Below are positions 31,978 through 40,661 of a DNA stretch of 49,192 bases, in pieces. Source of the DNA: JBBQRS01 sp038214535 (GTDB lineage Bacteria; Chloroflexota; Anaerolineae; CG2-30-64-16); contig JBBQRS010000022.1 of NCBI GenBank assembly GCA_038214535.1, positions 1 to 49,192 of the forward strand, read 5' to 3'. Each line of letters begins with the position of its first letter. Positions within the stretch are counted from its first letter, which is position 1. The notes below the pieces were generated by a model. That model did no database searches. It saw only the letters and a list, made by a program, of their open reading frames with translations, and had not been told where the DNA came from. The translations under genes were made by a program, and so were the position numbers.

Positions 31978-32388
31978 ATGCTACGTAAAGTTTGGGAAAG
32001 CGGGCCACTGCGCTGGGGGCTGGCGCTGGGCTGGATGGGCCTTATCTTCTATCTGTCATCTCAGCATAGCTTCCCGTTTCTGGACGGCAGATGGTATGAC
32101 GATTTGAGGGATATCGCGGGGCATTTCACGGTTTACGCGGTGTTGGCGGTGTTGTGGGAGCGGGCGTCGGCCTATGCCGGAGTAAGGCAGGCGACGCGTT
32201 GGGCGTTTATTATCGCGGTCCTCTATGGCGTCAGCGACGAATTCCATCAGAGTTTCGTGCCCGGACGGACGCCCGATATCCTGGATATCGCCACGGATGC
32301 GGCGGGGGCGGCTTTCGGACTCTGGCTCATGAGTCGGGTTCAGCTTCGGCGCAGGCGGGTTGAGTCGCCTGATCGCGGGGCGGCTTAA
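31978..32388 (+). CDS. VanZ-family membrane protein
   Basis: 136 residues with about four hydrophobic segments. Diagnostic VanZ features are FYLSSQHSFPF in the first part, KHFT-like DIAGHFTVYAVLAVLW and YGVSDEFHQSFVPGRTPDILDIATDAAGAAFG. The family is linked to teicoplanin resistance in one case but its general role is unknown. GAGG lies just before the ATG. It is probably cotranscribed with the glycosyltransferase and is followed by a long inverted repeat. Confidence 0.88.
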   Translation: MLRKVWESGPLRWGLALGWMGLIFYLSSQHSFPFLDGRWYDDLRDIAGHFTVYAVLAVLWERASAYAGVRQATRWAFIIAVLYGVSDEFHQSFVPGRTPDILDIATDAAGAAFGLWLMSRVQLRRRRVESPDRGAA

Positions 32389-32422
32389 AATTCTCAGTCT
32401 CTATCCGAAAACCGCGCGTCGC

Positions 32423-32492
32423 TTTCCTTCGTAGTGAAGGCTTTAGTCTTTGTAGTTCCCCCGAACGGCTAAAGCCTTCACTACGAAGGAAA
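32423..32492. repeat. Long perfect inverted repeat (24-bp arms)
   Basis: The arms 32423-32446 and 32469-32492 are perfect reverse complements, beginning TTTCCTTCGTAGTGAAGG on the left, around a 22-base centre. The element fills most of the 137-bp gap between two convergent genes. It has a terminator-like T/A flank on both sides (arms begin TTT and end AAA) and may end both transcripts, or be an extragenic palindromic repeat. Confidence 0.85.
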
Positions 32493-32525
32493 AGACATGC
32501 CTCTAATCTTGATTTTTATGCCCGT

Positions 32526-33122
32526 TCAAACGCCGTCGGCTTCGACGCGTTCACCCAGCAGGATCGGCTCGCCCCAGACGGTCCAGGCGAACGGGTGGTC
32601 GCCCAGGCAATCGGTCGCAAACCCGATGCGCAGGACATCCCCGGCGTGGAAGGGCAGCGCCACTTCGCTTTCTTCCCACGCCGTGGGCCAACATGCCCGG
32701 CTCCACACCTGCCAACCAGCGACGCGCACCCGGAACGCGACAAGCCGCTCACCCGAATCGGCGCCGTCGCGGATACCAACGGCGAAACGCAGCCGCAGGT
32801 TGCGCAGCCCCGCCGGTACCGGTGCGTGATACTCCACCAACCCTTCACCCTGGATGGGCGGATGTTGCCACAAAGCCGGGCGACGTTCGCCACCCACGGT
32901 CGCCTCGGCGATCTTTACTTCCATGCCCCGCCCATTGCGGCTGGATCGGACGTCCGCCCCTTCGATATGTTCGAGGAAGCTATATTCCCAGGCGCGCATC
33001 GCGGCGGCGCTTTCCGCCAGGTGCGTCTGCTCGGACCGCCAGCGCAGAAACGCCATGTATTCGCGCACGCGGCCCTGTGTTTCGGGCGGCAGGGCAGCCA
33101 GCTCTGCGTAAAGGTCTTCCAT
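32526..33122 (-). CDS. Hypothetical protein with beta-sandwich-like C-terminus
   Basis: 198 residues, not recognised. The N-terminus (EDLYAELAALPPETQGRVREYMAFLRWR) is a helical segment like those of small DUF2281-type proteins. The rest is rich in beta-prone, aromatic stretches such as LRNLRLRFAVGIRDGA, VRVAGWQVWSRACW and HPFAWTVWGEPILLG, reminiscent of carbohydrate-binding or jelly-roll modules, but without a signal peptide. ATG 33122 is preferred; TTG 33140, overlapping the upstream stop, is the alternative. It is last in the minus-strand series. Confidence 0.5.
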   Translation of the reverse strand: MEDLYAELAALPPETQGRVREYMAFLRWRSEQTHLAESAAAMRAWEYSFLEHIEGADVRSSRNGRGMEVKIAEATVGGERRPALWQHPPIQGEGLVEYHAPVPAGLRNLRLRFAVGIRDGADSGERLVAFRVRVAGWQVWSRACWPTAWEESEVALPFHAGDVLRIGFATDCLGDHPFAWTVWGEPILLGERVEADGV

Positions 33123-33136
33123 GCTCTGGCCGTCTT

Positions 33137-34480
33137 TCAAGCGTCGCTGAGGAGGGGTTCCAGCCGCTCACGTAGCACGCCTTCCAGCGTCGGTTGTCCG
33201 ATGACCTGTAACTCATAACGCACACGCTGCATGGGGTGTTCGATGTGCGCCACGCGTGTCAGATCAATCGGCGTGGCCGACAGCACGAGATCGCAGGGCA
33301 CGCGCCGGATGGTTTCTTCGAGATCCGCGATTTGTTTGAGGCCATAGCCCATGGCGGGCAACAACATGCCGATATCGGGGTACTTCTCGAACGTCTCGGT
33401 GATGGTTCCCACGGTGTAGGGTCGAGGATCAATGATCTCGGCCGCGCCGAAGCGCCGCGCCGCCACGATGCCCGCGCCGTATTTCATCTCGCCGTGGGTA
33501 AGAGTCGGGCCGTCTTCGATGACCAGCACCCGCTTGCCGCGAATCGCGTCCGGGTCGGGGATAAAAATGGGCGACGCGGCTTCAATGAGAATTGCTTCGG
33601 GGTTCATGGCCGCAGCATTGTCGCGCACGGTTGCGACGTGCGCGAGATCGGCCGTGTCCACCTTGTTGATGACGATCACATCGGCGCGGCGGAAGTTGGC
33701 TTCGCCCGGATAGTAAGTGCGCTCGTGTCCGGCCCGGTGGGGGTCTGCGACGACAATGTGAATATCCGGCAGGAAGAAGGGCAGGTCGTTGTTGCCGCCG
33801 TCCCACAGCACGACGTCGGCTTCCTGCTCGGCCTCCCGCAGAATCGCTTCGTAGTCTACACCGGCGTAAACGGTGATACCGCGGTCAATGTGCGGCTCGT
33901 ACTCTTCCCGCTCTTCGATGGTGCAGTCGTAACGATCGAGGTCGTCGTATGTGGCGAACCGCTGGACGCGTTGGCGCACCAGGTCGCCGTAGGGCATGGG
34001 GTGGCGGACGGCCACCACGCGTAACCCCATCTCGCGCAACAGGTTGCCCACGTAGCGCGTGGTCTGCGATTTACCTGCGCCCGTGCGGACCGCGCAGACG
34101 GCGACCACCGGTTTCATCGAGCGAAGCATTGTCTGCTTGCCGCCGATGAGTCGAAAATCTGCGCCGGCGGCCAACACGATGCCGGCCTTGTCCATCACGT
34201 ATTGGTGGGGCACGTCGGAGTAGGCAAAGATGACCTGATCAATATCCAACTCGGCGATGAGCCGGACCAGGTCGCTTTCGGGATAGATGGGGATGCCTTG
34301 CGGATAAAGTGGCCCGGCCAATTCAGGCGGATAGCGGCGTCCCTCGATGTTGGGGATTTGCGTCGCCGTGAAGGCAGCGATCTCGTAGCGGTCATCGTCC
34401 CGAAATACGGTGTTGAAATTGTGAAAGTCGCGTCCTGCGGCGCCCATGATGAGAACGCGTTGTCTCTCCATTGAAACCAC
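33137..34480 (-). CDS. Cyclic 2,3-diphosphoglycerate synthetase-like GTPase
   Basis: 447 residues. The N-terminal domain (VLIMGAAGRDFHNFNTVF) is Rossmann-like. A P-loop VCAVRTGAGKSQTTRYVG (about 128-145) and VIVINKVDTAD (about 272-282) define a SIMIBI-type nucleotide-binding domain. The length and order match the COG2403/cyclic 2,3-diphosphoglycerate synthetase family, whose archaeal founder makes the thermoprotectant cyclic 2,3-DPG; most bacterial members are uncharacterised. GTG 34480 is chosen because GGAGG is 6 bases upstream, too far from ATG 34471. It follows the tat genes by 14 bp. Confidence 0.8.
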   Translation of the reverse strand: MVSMERQRVLIMGAAGRDFHNFNTVFRDDDRYEIAAFTATQIPNIEGRRYPPELAGPLYPQGIPIYPESDLVRLIAELDIDQVIFAYSDVPHQYVMDKAGIVLAAGADFRLIGGKQTMLRSMKPVVAVCAVRTGAGKSQTTRYVGNLLREMGLRVVAVRHPMPYGDLVRQRVQRFATYDDLDRYDCTIEEREEYEPHIDRGITVYAGVDYEAILREAEQEADVVLWDGGNNDLPFFLPDIHIVVADPHRAGHERTYYPGEANFRRADVIVINKVDTADLAHVATVRDNAAAMNPEAILIEAASPIFIPDPDAIRGKRVLVIEDGPTLTHGEMKYGAGIVAARRFGAAEIIDPRPYTVGTITETFEKYPDIGMLLPAMGYGLKQIADLEETIRRVPCDLVLSATPIDLTRVAHIEHPMQRVRYELQVIGQPTLEGVLRERLEPLLSDA

Positions 34481-34494
34481 TCTTATCCTCCGGA

Positions 34495-35457
34495 TTATGT
34501 CTCGGACGCGGCCTCGCCGGCTGTGGTCGAGATGTCGCGCGGTCTGTAGGCGATCCTGGCGAACACGACGCCCAGCACGTAAAGCAGCAATAGTGGCCCC
34601 ATGACCAGGGCCATGTTGACGGGGTCAACCGTGGGGGTAATCATGGCCGCGACGACTGCCATGCCGATGATGGCGAAGCGCCATTGTTTTGCCATCGCCT
34701 GTGACGAAACCAGGCCAAGCCTTGCCAGTAGCCCCATGACCAGCGGCGTCAAAAACGCCGCGCCGATCCAGAGCAGGATCGCCAGCACGAAAGAAAAGTA
34801 CTCGCGGATGTTCCAGGTCGCGGTCGCGAACTCCGTGCCGAATGACATCAGGTATTGTAACCCGTAGGGCAGCATGATGAAGTACGCGAACGCCATGCCG
34901 GTGACAAAGAAGACGACGATCAGCGGCACGCCAAAGAAAGCGACGCCGCGGAAGATGGATAACTCTTCCGGCGATTCAAGAGCAGGCTTGATGAAGAACA
35001 GCACCTGGTAGAAGAGTACGGGCAGCGCGAAGACGGCCGCCGTGCTGAAGATGACTTCGAAATAGGTCCAGATCATATCGGTAGGGCGCAGCACGATCAG
35101 TTCCGTGCCGTGCGCGGGTTTCGTCAACACCGCGAGGATCTGATCGGCGAAGACAACTGCGAGGACGCCGCCGATAATCATTGCCGCAATCACGATAAAG
35201 ATGCGCTTGCGGAGCTCGACCAGATGGTCTACCGCGCCATACATAATCTGGATGAGGTCGTAGAAGGGGCTTTCGCTGGCTTCCCAGGCGCGCCGCGCCT
35301 GTTCCATCGTCAGAGGGGGCACCTCTTGTTGCGAGCGGCGAAAGTTTGACAGCATCAACCACATTTGCTCGATGCCTGCCGGTAGTTTGGACGGGCCAAG
35401 CAAGGCAATGGCCACGATGACGAGCATGACAAGGCCGAAAACGCCGGTAAACGACAT
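34495..35457 (-). CDS. tatC: Natural TatA/B-TatC fusion protein
   Basis: 320 residues. Residues about 7-20 are a hydrophobic helix followed by GPSKLPAGIEQMWLMLSNFRR (21-41), the hinge and amphipathic helix of TatA/TatB proteins. After a linker (about 42-74) a full TatC begins: VDHLVELRKRIFIVIAA, then six helices including FFIKPALESPEE and FSFVLAILLWIGAAFLTPLV. TatC is the receptor for twin-arginine signal peptides; TatA/B proteins complete the translocase. There is no stop or start codon between the parts. A separate TatA gene lies 4 bp upstream, so the fused part may play the TatB role. Confidence 0.9.
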   Translation of the reverse strand: MSFTGVFGLVMLVIVAIALLGPSKLPAGIEQMWLMLSNFRRSQQEVPPLTMEQARRAWEASESPFYDLIQIMYGAVDHLVELRKRIFIVIAAMIIGGVLAVVFADQILAVLTKPAHGTELIVLRPTDMIWTYFEVIFSTAAVFALPVLFYQVLFFIKPALESPEELSIFRGVAFFGVPLIVVFFVTGMAFAYFIMLPYGLQYLMSFGTEFATATWNIREYFSFVLAILLWIGAAFLTPLVMGLLARLGLVSSQAMAKQWRFAIIGMAVVAAMITPTVDPVNMALVMGPLLLLYVLGVVFARIAYRPRDISTTAGEAASET

Positions 35458-35461
35458 TGAT

Positions 35462-35998
35462 TTATCCCTGAGTCTCGACGGGTGGATTTTGAGCCGGTTC
35501 GGGCTCCGGCGGGTTGGCGGGCTGAGGCGCGGCGCTTTCGCCGGAAACTTCAGCAGGCGCGACGCTTTCGGCGGAAACCGCAGCAGGCGCGGACTCGCCC
35601 AGGGTCGGCGGGGCGATCCGAGGTTCGGGTTCCACGGGCTGAGCCGGTTCGTCCGGTTCGGCGTCCAGGCTGAGCTCGCGCATGACCGATTCGCGCAATG
35701 CCCTGGCCGGATCCTTCATGTTCTTCGCCGTGTTCGTCATGGAATCCGCGACTTTTTTGACTTCCTGGAACGGCTCCGCCATTTCCTGGAACGGCTGCTT
35801 GATCTCGCTGATCGGCGACTCGATAGACTGTCGCGCTGCGTCTACCTCGCGCGAGAATTCACGTGTGGCGCGGCGCATGTCCTTCACGCTTCGGCCCAAC
35901 TTCGCGCCCATTTGAGGTAGCTTGTCCGGCCCGACAAAGACGAGCGCGATAATCAGGATGAACAAAAGCTCGAGGGGGCCGATGCCTAAGATGTCCAC
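35462..35998 (-). CDS. tatA: Sec-independent translocase protein TatA/TatB
   Basis: 178 residues. One helix (LELLFILIIALVFVG, about 8-23), the hinge GPDKLPQMG and amphipathic helix AKLGRSVKDMRRATREF are typical. A charged coiled region (to about 115) and a Pro/Ala/Glu-rich tail with repeated PAAVSAESVAPAEVSGES-like units follow; this length is more like TatB. GTG 35998 has AAAGGA upstream and comes 2 bp after the nusB stop. It forms the Tat pore or co-receptor with the fused TatC. Confidence 0.93.
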   Translation of the reverse strand: MDILGIGPLELLFILIIALVFVGPDKLPQMGAKLGRSVKDMRRATREFSREVDAARQSIESPISEIKQPFQEMAEPFQEVKKVADSMTNTAKNMKDPARALRESVMRELSLDAEPDEPAQPVEPEPRIAPPTLGESAPAAVSAESVAPAEVSGESAAPQPANPPEPEPAQNPPVETQG

Positions 35999-36000
35999 GG

Positions 36001-36456
36001 TTAATCCTTTGTCGCCTCGGGTATCGGGGCTGCCGGTTCGACCTCAGCGTGATCGCCCATCGCAGCGCCCAGAACACCATTGATGAAACGCGGGCTGGCG
36101 TCACTGCCGAAAATCTTGGCGAGGTCTACGGCTTCGTTAATGGCGACTTTCGGCGGTGTTCCAATGGCTTCCGACAACTCGACAAGGGCAATGCGGAGAA
36201 TGTTGCGGTCAATGACGGCGATCTGCGCGACGGGCCAGGCGGGAGCATGGCGCTGAATGCGAACGTCCAGCGCCGTTCTTTGTTTCACCACGCTGCTCAC
36301 CAGCAGCCGCAAGAACGCTTCGCCTTCGGGTGTGAGGGGCTGTTCTGCAAGGCGGAACGCGATGACGTCATCGGCGGCGTGATGGGTTGTATCGAGTTCG
36401 TAGAGCGCCTGCAACGCACTGACGCGCGCGAGGCGCCGGATGTGTACGGATGTCAT
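36001..36456 (-). CDS. nusB: Transcription antitermination factor NusB
   Basis: 151 residues. The N-terminal RLARVSALQALYELD, central DRNILRIALVEL and PPKVAINEAVDLAKIFGSDASPRFINGVLGA are NusB hallmarks. NusB binds boxA RNA with S10 and supports rRNA antitermination. Its ATG overlaps the TGA of the upstream Asp23-like gene (TGATG), so the two are translationally coupled, and the tatA GTG follows after 2 bp. Confidence 0.96.
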   Translation of the reverse strand: MTSVHIRRLARVSALQALYELDTTHHAADDVIAFRLAEQPLTPEGEAFLRLLVSSVVKQRTALDVRIQRHAPAWPVAQIAVIDRNILRIALVELSEAIGTPPKVAINEAVDLAKIFGSDASPRFINGVLGAAMGDHAEVEPAAPIPEATKD

Positions 36457-36812
36457 CAGTTCCTCATGTGGGCTTGAGAATCCAGGGCAACGCCCTCGAT
36501 GTGAACGTCTACCTGGGAAACGGGCATGCCCACCATGTGCTCGATTGCCCTACGCACGTCTTCCTGAATGGTTTCACCCAGCTTCAGGAGGTTGGCGTCG
36601 GGCACCGCGATAATATGCAATTCGACATTCACGCCGGCGGGGTCCAGGGTGACAATGACGCCGTCATCGGAGGACGTGGCCGCGCGCAAGCCTCTCACCG
36701 GCGCGTGATGGGTCGCCAGCTTTTGCACGCCGCGATTCTCCAGCACCGTCAAACGCACGATGGCGGTCAACACACTCGGCGCGATCGTGACTTTACCTTC
36801 GACCTCTCCCAT
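36456..36812 (-). CDS. Asp23/Gls24 family protein
   Basis: 118 residues. GKVTIAPSVLTAIVRLTVLENRGVQKLA at the N-terminus and VDVHIEGVAL at the C-terminus are Asp23-family features. Members are envelope-stress or membrane-associated proteins and often sit before nusB, as here. A second family member is encoded at 45974-46333. Function in this organism is not known. Confidence 0.88.
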   Translation of the reverse strand: MGEVEGKVTIAPSVLTAIVRLTVLENRGVQKLATHHAPVRGLRAATSSDDGVIVTLDPAGVNVELHIIAVPDANLLKLGETIQEDVRRAIEHMVGMPVSQVDVHIEGVALDSQAHMRN

Positions 36813-36830
36813 CGAGCATCTCCTATTCCG

Positions 36831-37568
<738 letters not shown>

Positions 37569-37581
37569 GATCCGGCTCCGC

Positions 37582-38511
37582 TTAAAGGCTCGCCAGGTCG
37601 CCGGGTTCGACGACGTTGGCGGTTGGAATGTTGGGCTCGATCCGTTTGACCAATCCCGTAAGCACCTGTCCCGGGCCGATTTCGATGAATCGAGTTGCAC
37701 CGTTTGCGCCGATGAAGCGCACCGAGTCGGTCCAGCGGACGGAAGAGGTGAGTTGCGCCACCAGTTCGCGGCGGATCGCCGCCGGGGTTGTTAATGGCAT
37801 CGCCCCAATATTGCCAATGACCGGGATGCGCGGCGTTTGAAATGGCGTGGCCTCAACGACTTCTACAAACACGTCGGCGGCAGGTTGCATGAGCGCCGAA
37901 TGTGAGGCGATGCTCACCGCAAGAACGCGCGTCCGACCACCGGCCGCGGTCGCCAGCGCGCCGGCGGCGGCAATGCCTGCCGCACCGCCGGAGATCACGA
38001 CCTGACCGGGTGAGTTGTAATTGGCAACTTGCACCACGTCACCCGATGCGCGGGCGGCTTCGGCGCAAATGTCGGTCACCCGGGCATCCTCAAGGCGCAG
38101 GATGGCGGCCATGCTGCCGGGAGTTGTCACCCCGGCGCGCGCCATCAGCTCGCCGCGCGTCCGCGTCAGGCGCACGGCGTCTGCAAAGTCCAGCGCCCCC
38201 GCAGCGACCAACGCGCTATACTCGCCCAGGCTGTGACCGGCGACGAAGCACGGTTCCGCCAGATCAGGCCGCTCGGTTTGGATGACTCGCAGCGCCGCAA
38301 TACTCGTCGTCAGGATCGCGGGTTGCGCGTTGCGCGTATCGGTGAGATCGTCGCTCGGCCCTGTGAAACAGAGTTCCGACAGGGGAAATCCCAGGATCTC
38401 GTCGGCCTGCGCGAAGGTGTCGCGTGCGACGACATAGGTTGCGGCCAAAGCCGCGCCCATGCCGACGTATTGAGACCCCTGGCCGGGAAAGATGAATGCA
38501 TCACAACTCAT
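37582..38511 (-). CDS. fabD: Malonyl-CoA:ACP transacylase
   Basis: 309 residues. IFPGQGSQYVGMG at the start, GHSLGEYSALVAAGAL with the catalytic Ser, RGELMARAG and SIASHSALM with the catalytic His are FabD motifs. It charges ACP with malonyl groups. It is followed by fabG 13 bp later. Upstream, where plsX and fabH often lie between rpmF and fabD, there is instead a 201-bp gap with two hairpins. Confidence 0.97.
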   Translation of the reverse strand: MSCDAFIFPGQGSQYVGMGAALAATYVVARDTFAQADEILGFPLSELCFTGPSDDLTDTRNAQPAILTTSIAALRVIQTERPDLAEPCFVAGHSLGEYSALVAAGALDFADAVRLTRTRGELMARAGVTTPGSMAAILRLEDARVTDICAEAARASGDVVQVANYNSPGQVVISGGAAGIAAAGALATAAGGRTRVLAVSIASHSALMQPAADVFVEVVEATPFQTPRIPVIGNIGAMPLTTPAAIRRELVAQLTSSVRWTDSVRFIGANGATRFIEIGPGQVLTGLVKRIEPNIPTANVVEPGDLASL

Positions 38512-38556
38512 CGGCGCATATATCCCTTGTCTTGCGTTACTGTCTACCCAAGAAAC

Positions 38557-38609
38557 TGTAGCTTAGCCCCTTGTGGGCGTCGGCTACGGGCACAAGGCCC
38601 TAAACTACA
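38557..38609. repeat. Imperfect inverted repeat upstream of fabD
   Basis: Arms 38557-38575 and 38591-38609 match in 16 of 19 positions (left arm begins TGTAGCTTAG, right arm ends CTAAACTACA). It lies in the gap between rpmF and fabD and resembles an extragenic palindromic element. Confidence 0.65.
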
Positions 38610-38625
38610 ATGGGTCAACGACGCC

Positions 38626-38666
38626 AAAAGGGGGACGTGGGGTCAGCCCCCAGGTCCCCCCTTTTT
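38626..38666. terminator. Hairpin with T-run between rpmF and fabD
   Basis: AAAAGGGGGAC pairs with GTCCCCCC and TTTT across a GGGG/CCCC inner stem with loop TCAG. On the plus strand TTTTT follows, on the minus strand only TTTT, so it would be an imperfect terminator for rpmF transcripts and may reduce read-through into fabD. Confidence 0.5.
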
Positions 38667-38712
38667 ATGAAAGGACGTCAGCATCGGGCGCTGAGTCATG
38701 TCCCGCCGGTTG

Positions 38713-38901
38713 TCAGCTCTTTGTTTCGATTTCGATAACCGTCATGCCGCGATACGTTCCGCAATCAGGGCAAGCGCTATGGGGCCGGCGCAGCGAACCG
38801 CACTGGGTGCAGCGCACCAGGTGCAGCGCCGGGAGCGAGTCGTGGGCGCGCCGGCGGTCGCGGCGGCCCTTGGAAAGCTTACGTTTTGGTTGAGGTGGCA
38901 C
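38713..38901 (-). CDS. rpmF: 50S ribosomal protein L32
   Basis: 62 residues. The basic N-terminus PPQPKRKLSKGRRDRRRAH is typical of bL32, and CTQC...CPDC gives the complete four-Cys zinc ribbon. The start is GTG 38901 with AAGGAG 8 bases upstream. It follows the DUF177 gene, the usual partner. Confidence 0.96.
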   Translation of the reverse strand: MPPQPKRKLSKGRRDRRRAHDSLPALHLVRCTQCGSLRRPHSACPDCGTYRGMTVIEIETKS

Positions 38902-38933
38902 AGACAGAACTCCTTGCTAATACAAATACAGGT

Positions 38934-39485
38934 TTACGATTCCGGATCCAATAGATCAAGCAGGGCCGACCAACGCGGATCAGTCTCCGGACGACAATCG
39001 CAAGGCCCTTCATTTAGATTCTGCCCACAGTTGGGGCAAAGTCCCTTACAATCGGGACTGCACAAAACGTGTGAAGGCGCCGCCAGGACGGCGTCCTGCC
39101 GGATCACTTCTTCCAGGTCCAGGATGTGGTGCTCATTGATCCAGAGCGCCGGGTCTTCTTCCTCGACCTTAATCGGCCGGCCGGTCATGATGTCAATGGT
39201 CGGCACGAACGTCTCTTCAATGCGGAACGCCAGCGGCGTTTCGACTGGCTCGAGACAGCGCACACAACTCAGCGCGGCGTTGCCTTCCAGGTTGCCCTGG
39301 ACGAGCACGCCGATCTGGGTACTGGCGAGCTTAACCTGGCCGGTGAGCAAAGCCTCGATGTCCGTTTCGCCCTGCACCAGTTCGGGAGCAATCCGGCGCA
39401 AATCCGCCTTGACTTCCCCCGTTCGGCTAGACCCGATCGGTTCTTTCAGCAGTTGAGCAACATTAAAAAGCAAATTTTCATTCAT
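38934..39485 (-). CDS. yceD: YceD/DUF177 family protein
   Basis: 183 residues of the DUF177 family, whose members usually precede rpmF and have been tied to 23S rRNA accumulation. GNAALSCVRCLEPVETPLAF in the middle and the C-terminal Cys-rich stretch (LCSPDCKGLCPNCGQNLNEG) are characteristic. ATG 39485 is taken as start; TTG 39506, seven codons upstream, is possible. A consensus promoter lies 80 bp upstream. Confidence 0.9.
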   Translation of the reverse strand: MNENLLFNVAQLLKEPIGSSRTGEVKADLRRIAPELVQGETDIEALLTGQVKLASTQIGVLVQGNLEGNAALSCVRCLEPVETPLAFRIEETFVPTIDIMTGRPIKVEEEDPALWINEHHILDLEEVIRQDAVLAAPSHVLCSPDCKGLCPNCGQNLNEGPCDCRPETDPRWSALLDLLDPES

Positions 39486-39564
39486 CGTTAAAACCGTCGT
39501 CCGCAAACCTATTTCCGCGCCAGTACGCCGCAGTTCATACCCGGACGCCGGATGCTAAGAGGTT

Positions 39565-39593
39565 ATTATAGGTGGTTGAGGGATTTGTGTCAA
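39565..39593 (-). promoter_or_regulatory. Consensus promoter of the yceD-rpmF-fab-tat series
   Basis: On the minus strand a perfect TTGACA (39593-39588) and a perfect TATAAT (39570-39565) are exactly 17 bp apart. The -35 overlaps the last codons of the upstream coiled-coil gene. This divides the long minus-strand series into at least two transcripts. Confidence 0.9.
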
Positions 39594-40057
39594 AAAGAGC
39601 CGCCATCCGTCCGCTTTGGCGGCTCCTGAGTCAGGGCGCGTTGGCCCGCCTGCACTTCACGCAACAGCCGCTGGATGCGGTTTTCCAGACCGTTCAACTG
39701 GTTCACCACGTAGGAATCCGTTTCAGCCCGCAGGCCGTTGGCGCGCTGCTCGGCTTCCGCCTGAATCTCTTTGGCGCGCTGGCGCGCGATTTGCAGCACG
39801 GCCTGGTCATCGGCGCGCTTCTGCGCCTGCATTTGCGCGTCTTCGATGATGCGCTTGGCCTGTGCGTTGGCGTCGGTCAGGACGCGATCCCGTTCCCTGG
39901 CGAGTTGTTGTCCCATCGTCACATCATCGGGGATTTCATCTTGCATCAACGCGATGATGTGCATGAGGGCGGCCTCGTCAATGAGGACTTTCCCGCTGGC
40001 GGGGACATGGATGCCTCGCTGCACTAAATTGTCCAGTGCGTCTATCAGTTGTTGCAT
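39590..40057 (-). CDS. Coiled-coil protein, ATP synthase subunit B/DivIVA-like, downstream of coaD
   Basis: 155 residues. An N-terminal segment (MQQLIDALDNLVQRGIHVP) is followed by a long helical stretch with charged heptads (about 50-140: QQLARERDRVLTDANAQAKR, QMQAQKRADDQAVLQIARQR). Similar short coiled-coil proteins follow coaD in several Gram-positive and Chloroflexota genomes. There is no transmembrane segment. It may be structural or related to cell division, but no function can be assigned. Confidence 0.65.
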   Translation of the reverse strand: MQQLIDALDNLVQRGIHVPASGKVLIDEAALMHIIALMQDEIPDDVTMGQQLARERDRVLTDANAQAKRIIEDAQMQAQKRADDQAVLQIARQRAKEIQAEAEQRANGLRAETDSYVVNQLNGLENRIQRLLREVQAGQRALTQEPPKRTDGGSF

Positions 40058-40126
40058 GGCGACGGTAACTCCAGTTTGCTTGAATGGCCGTTTGGGTATG
40101 CGACGTCCGGCGGCGGGCCGGATGTT

Positions 40127-40651
40127 TTAATCTCTGGACGGGGCCAGGGTCTGCACTTTGAGTGGCGACCCGGCCTCGGCAAATCTTAACTTGAGCACGT
40201 TCTGAACGACGACGGGCGTCATGGCGGAAATATCTCCGCCCAGGAAAGCGATTTCTTTCAGGATGGTCGAACTCAGATATGCGTATTCGAGGCTGGTCAT
40301 CAGGCAGACGAATTCCACATCGGGTGCGAGGGTCTTGTTTGTCAGCGCCATTTGAAACTCATACTCGAAATCGGAGATGGCGCGCAGGCCGCGCACCATG
40401 ACTGAAGCACCAATCGCGTGCGCAAAATCTACCGTCAGACCCTTATAGGCCATCACCTGAACATTGGGCAAGTGCCCCAGACATTCACGGCACAGTGCGA
40501 TGCGTTGGCCCGTCTCCAGGAGGAGCGTTTTGGGCGGCGTGTCGTATACCCCGATGACCAATTCATCGAACAGCGCCGCAGCGCGGGTCGCGATGTCTAT
40601 GTGACCGTTATGAATGGGGTCGAAAGTCCCCGGATAGATGGCTCGCGTCAT
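40127..40651 (-). CDS. coaD: Phosphopantetheine adenylyltransferase
   Basis: 174 residues. AIYPGTFDPIHNGHIDI contains the nucleotidyltransferase GxxxPxHxGH motif; MVRGLRAISDFEYEFQMALTNK and YLSSTILKEIA are specific for CoaD. It makes dephospho-CoA from 4'-phosphopantetheine and ATP. It lies 10 bp after recG, a common arrangement. Confidence 0.97.
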   Translation of the reverse strand: MTRAIYPGTFDPIHNGHIDIATRAAALFDELVIGVYDTPPKTLLLETGQRIALCRECLGHLPNVQVMAYKGLTVDFAHAIGASVMVRGLRAISDFEYEFQMALTNKTLAPDVEFVCLMTSLEYAYLSSTILKEIAFLGGDISAMTPVVVQNVLKLRFAEAGSPLKVQTLAPSRD

Positions 40652-40661
40652 GGTTCTCTTC

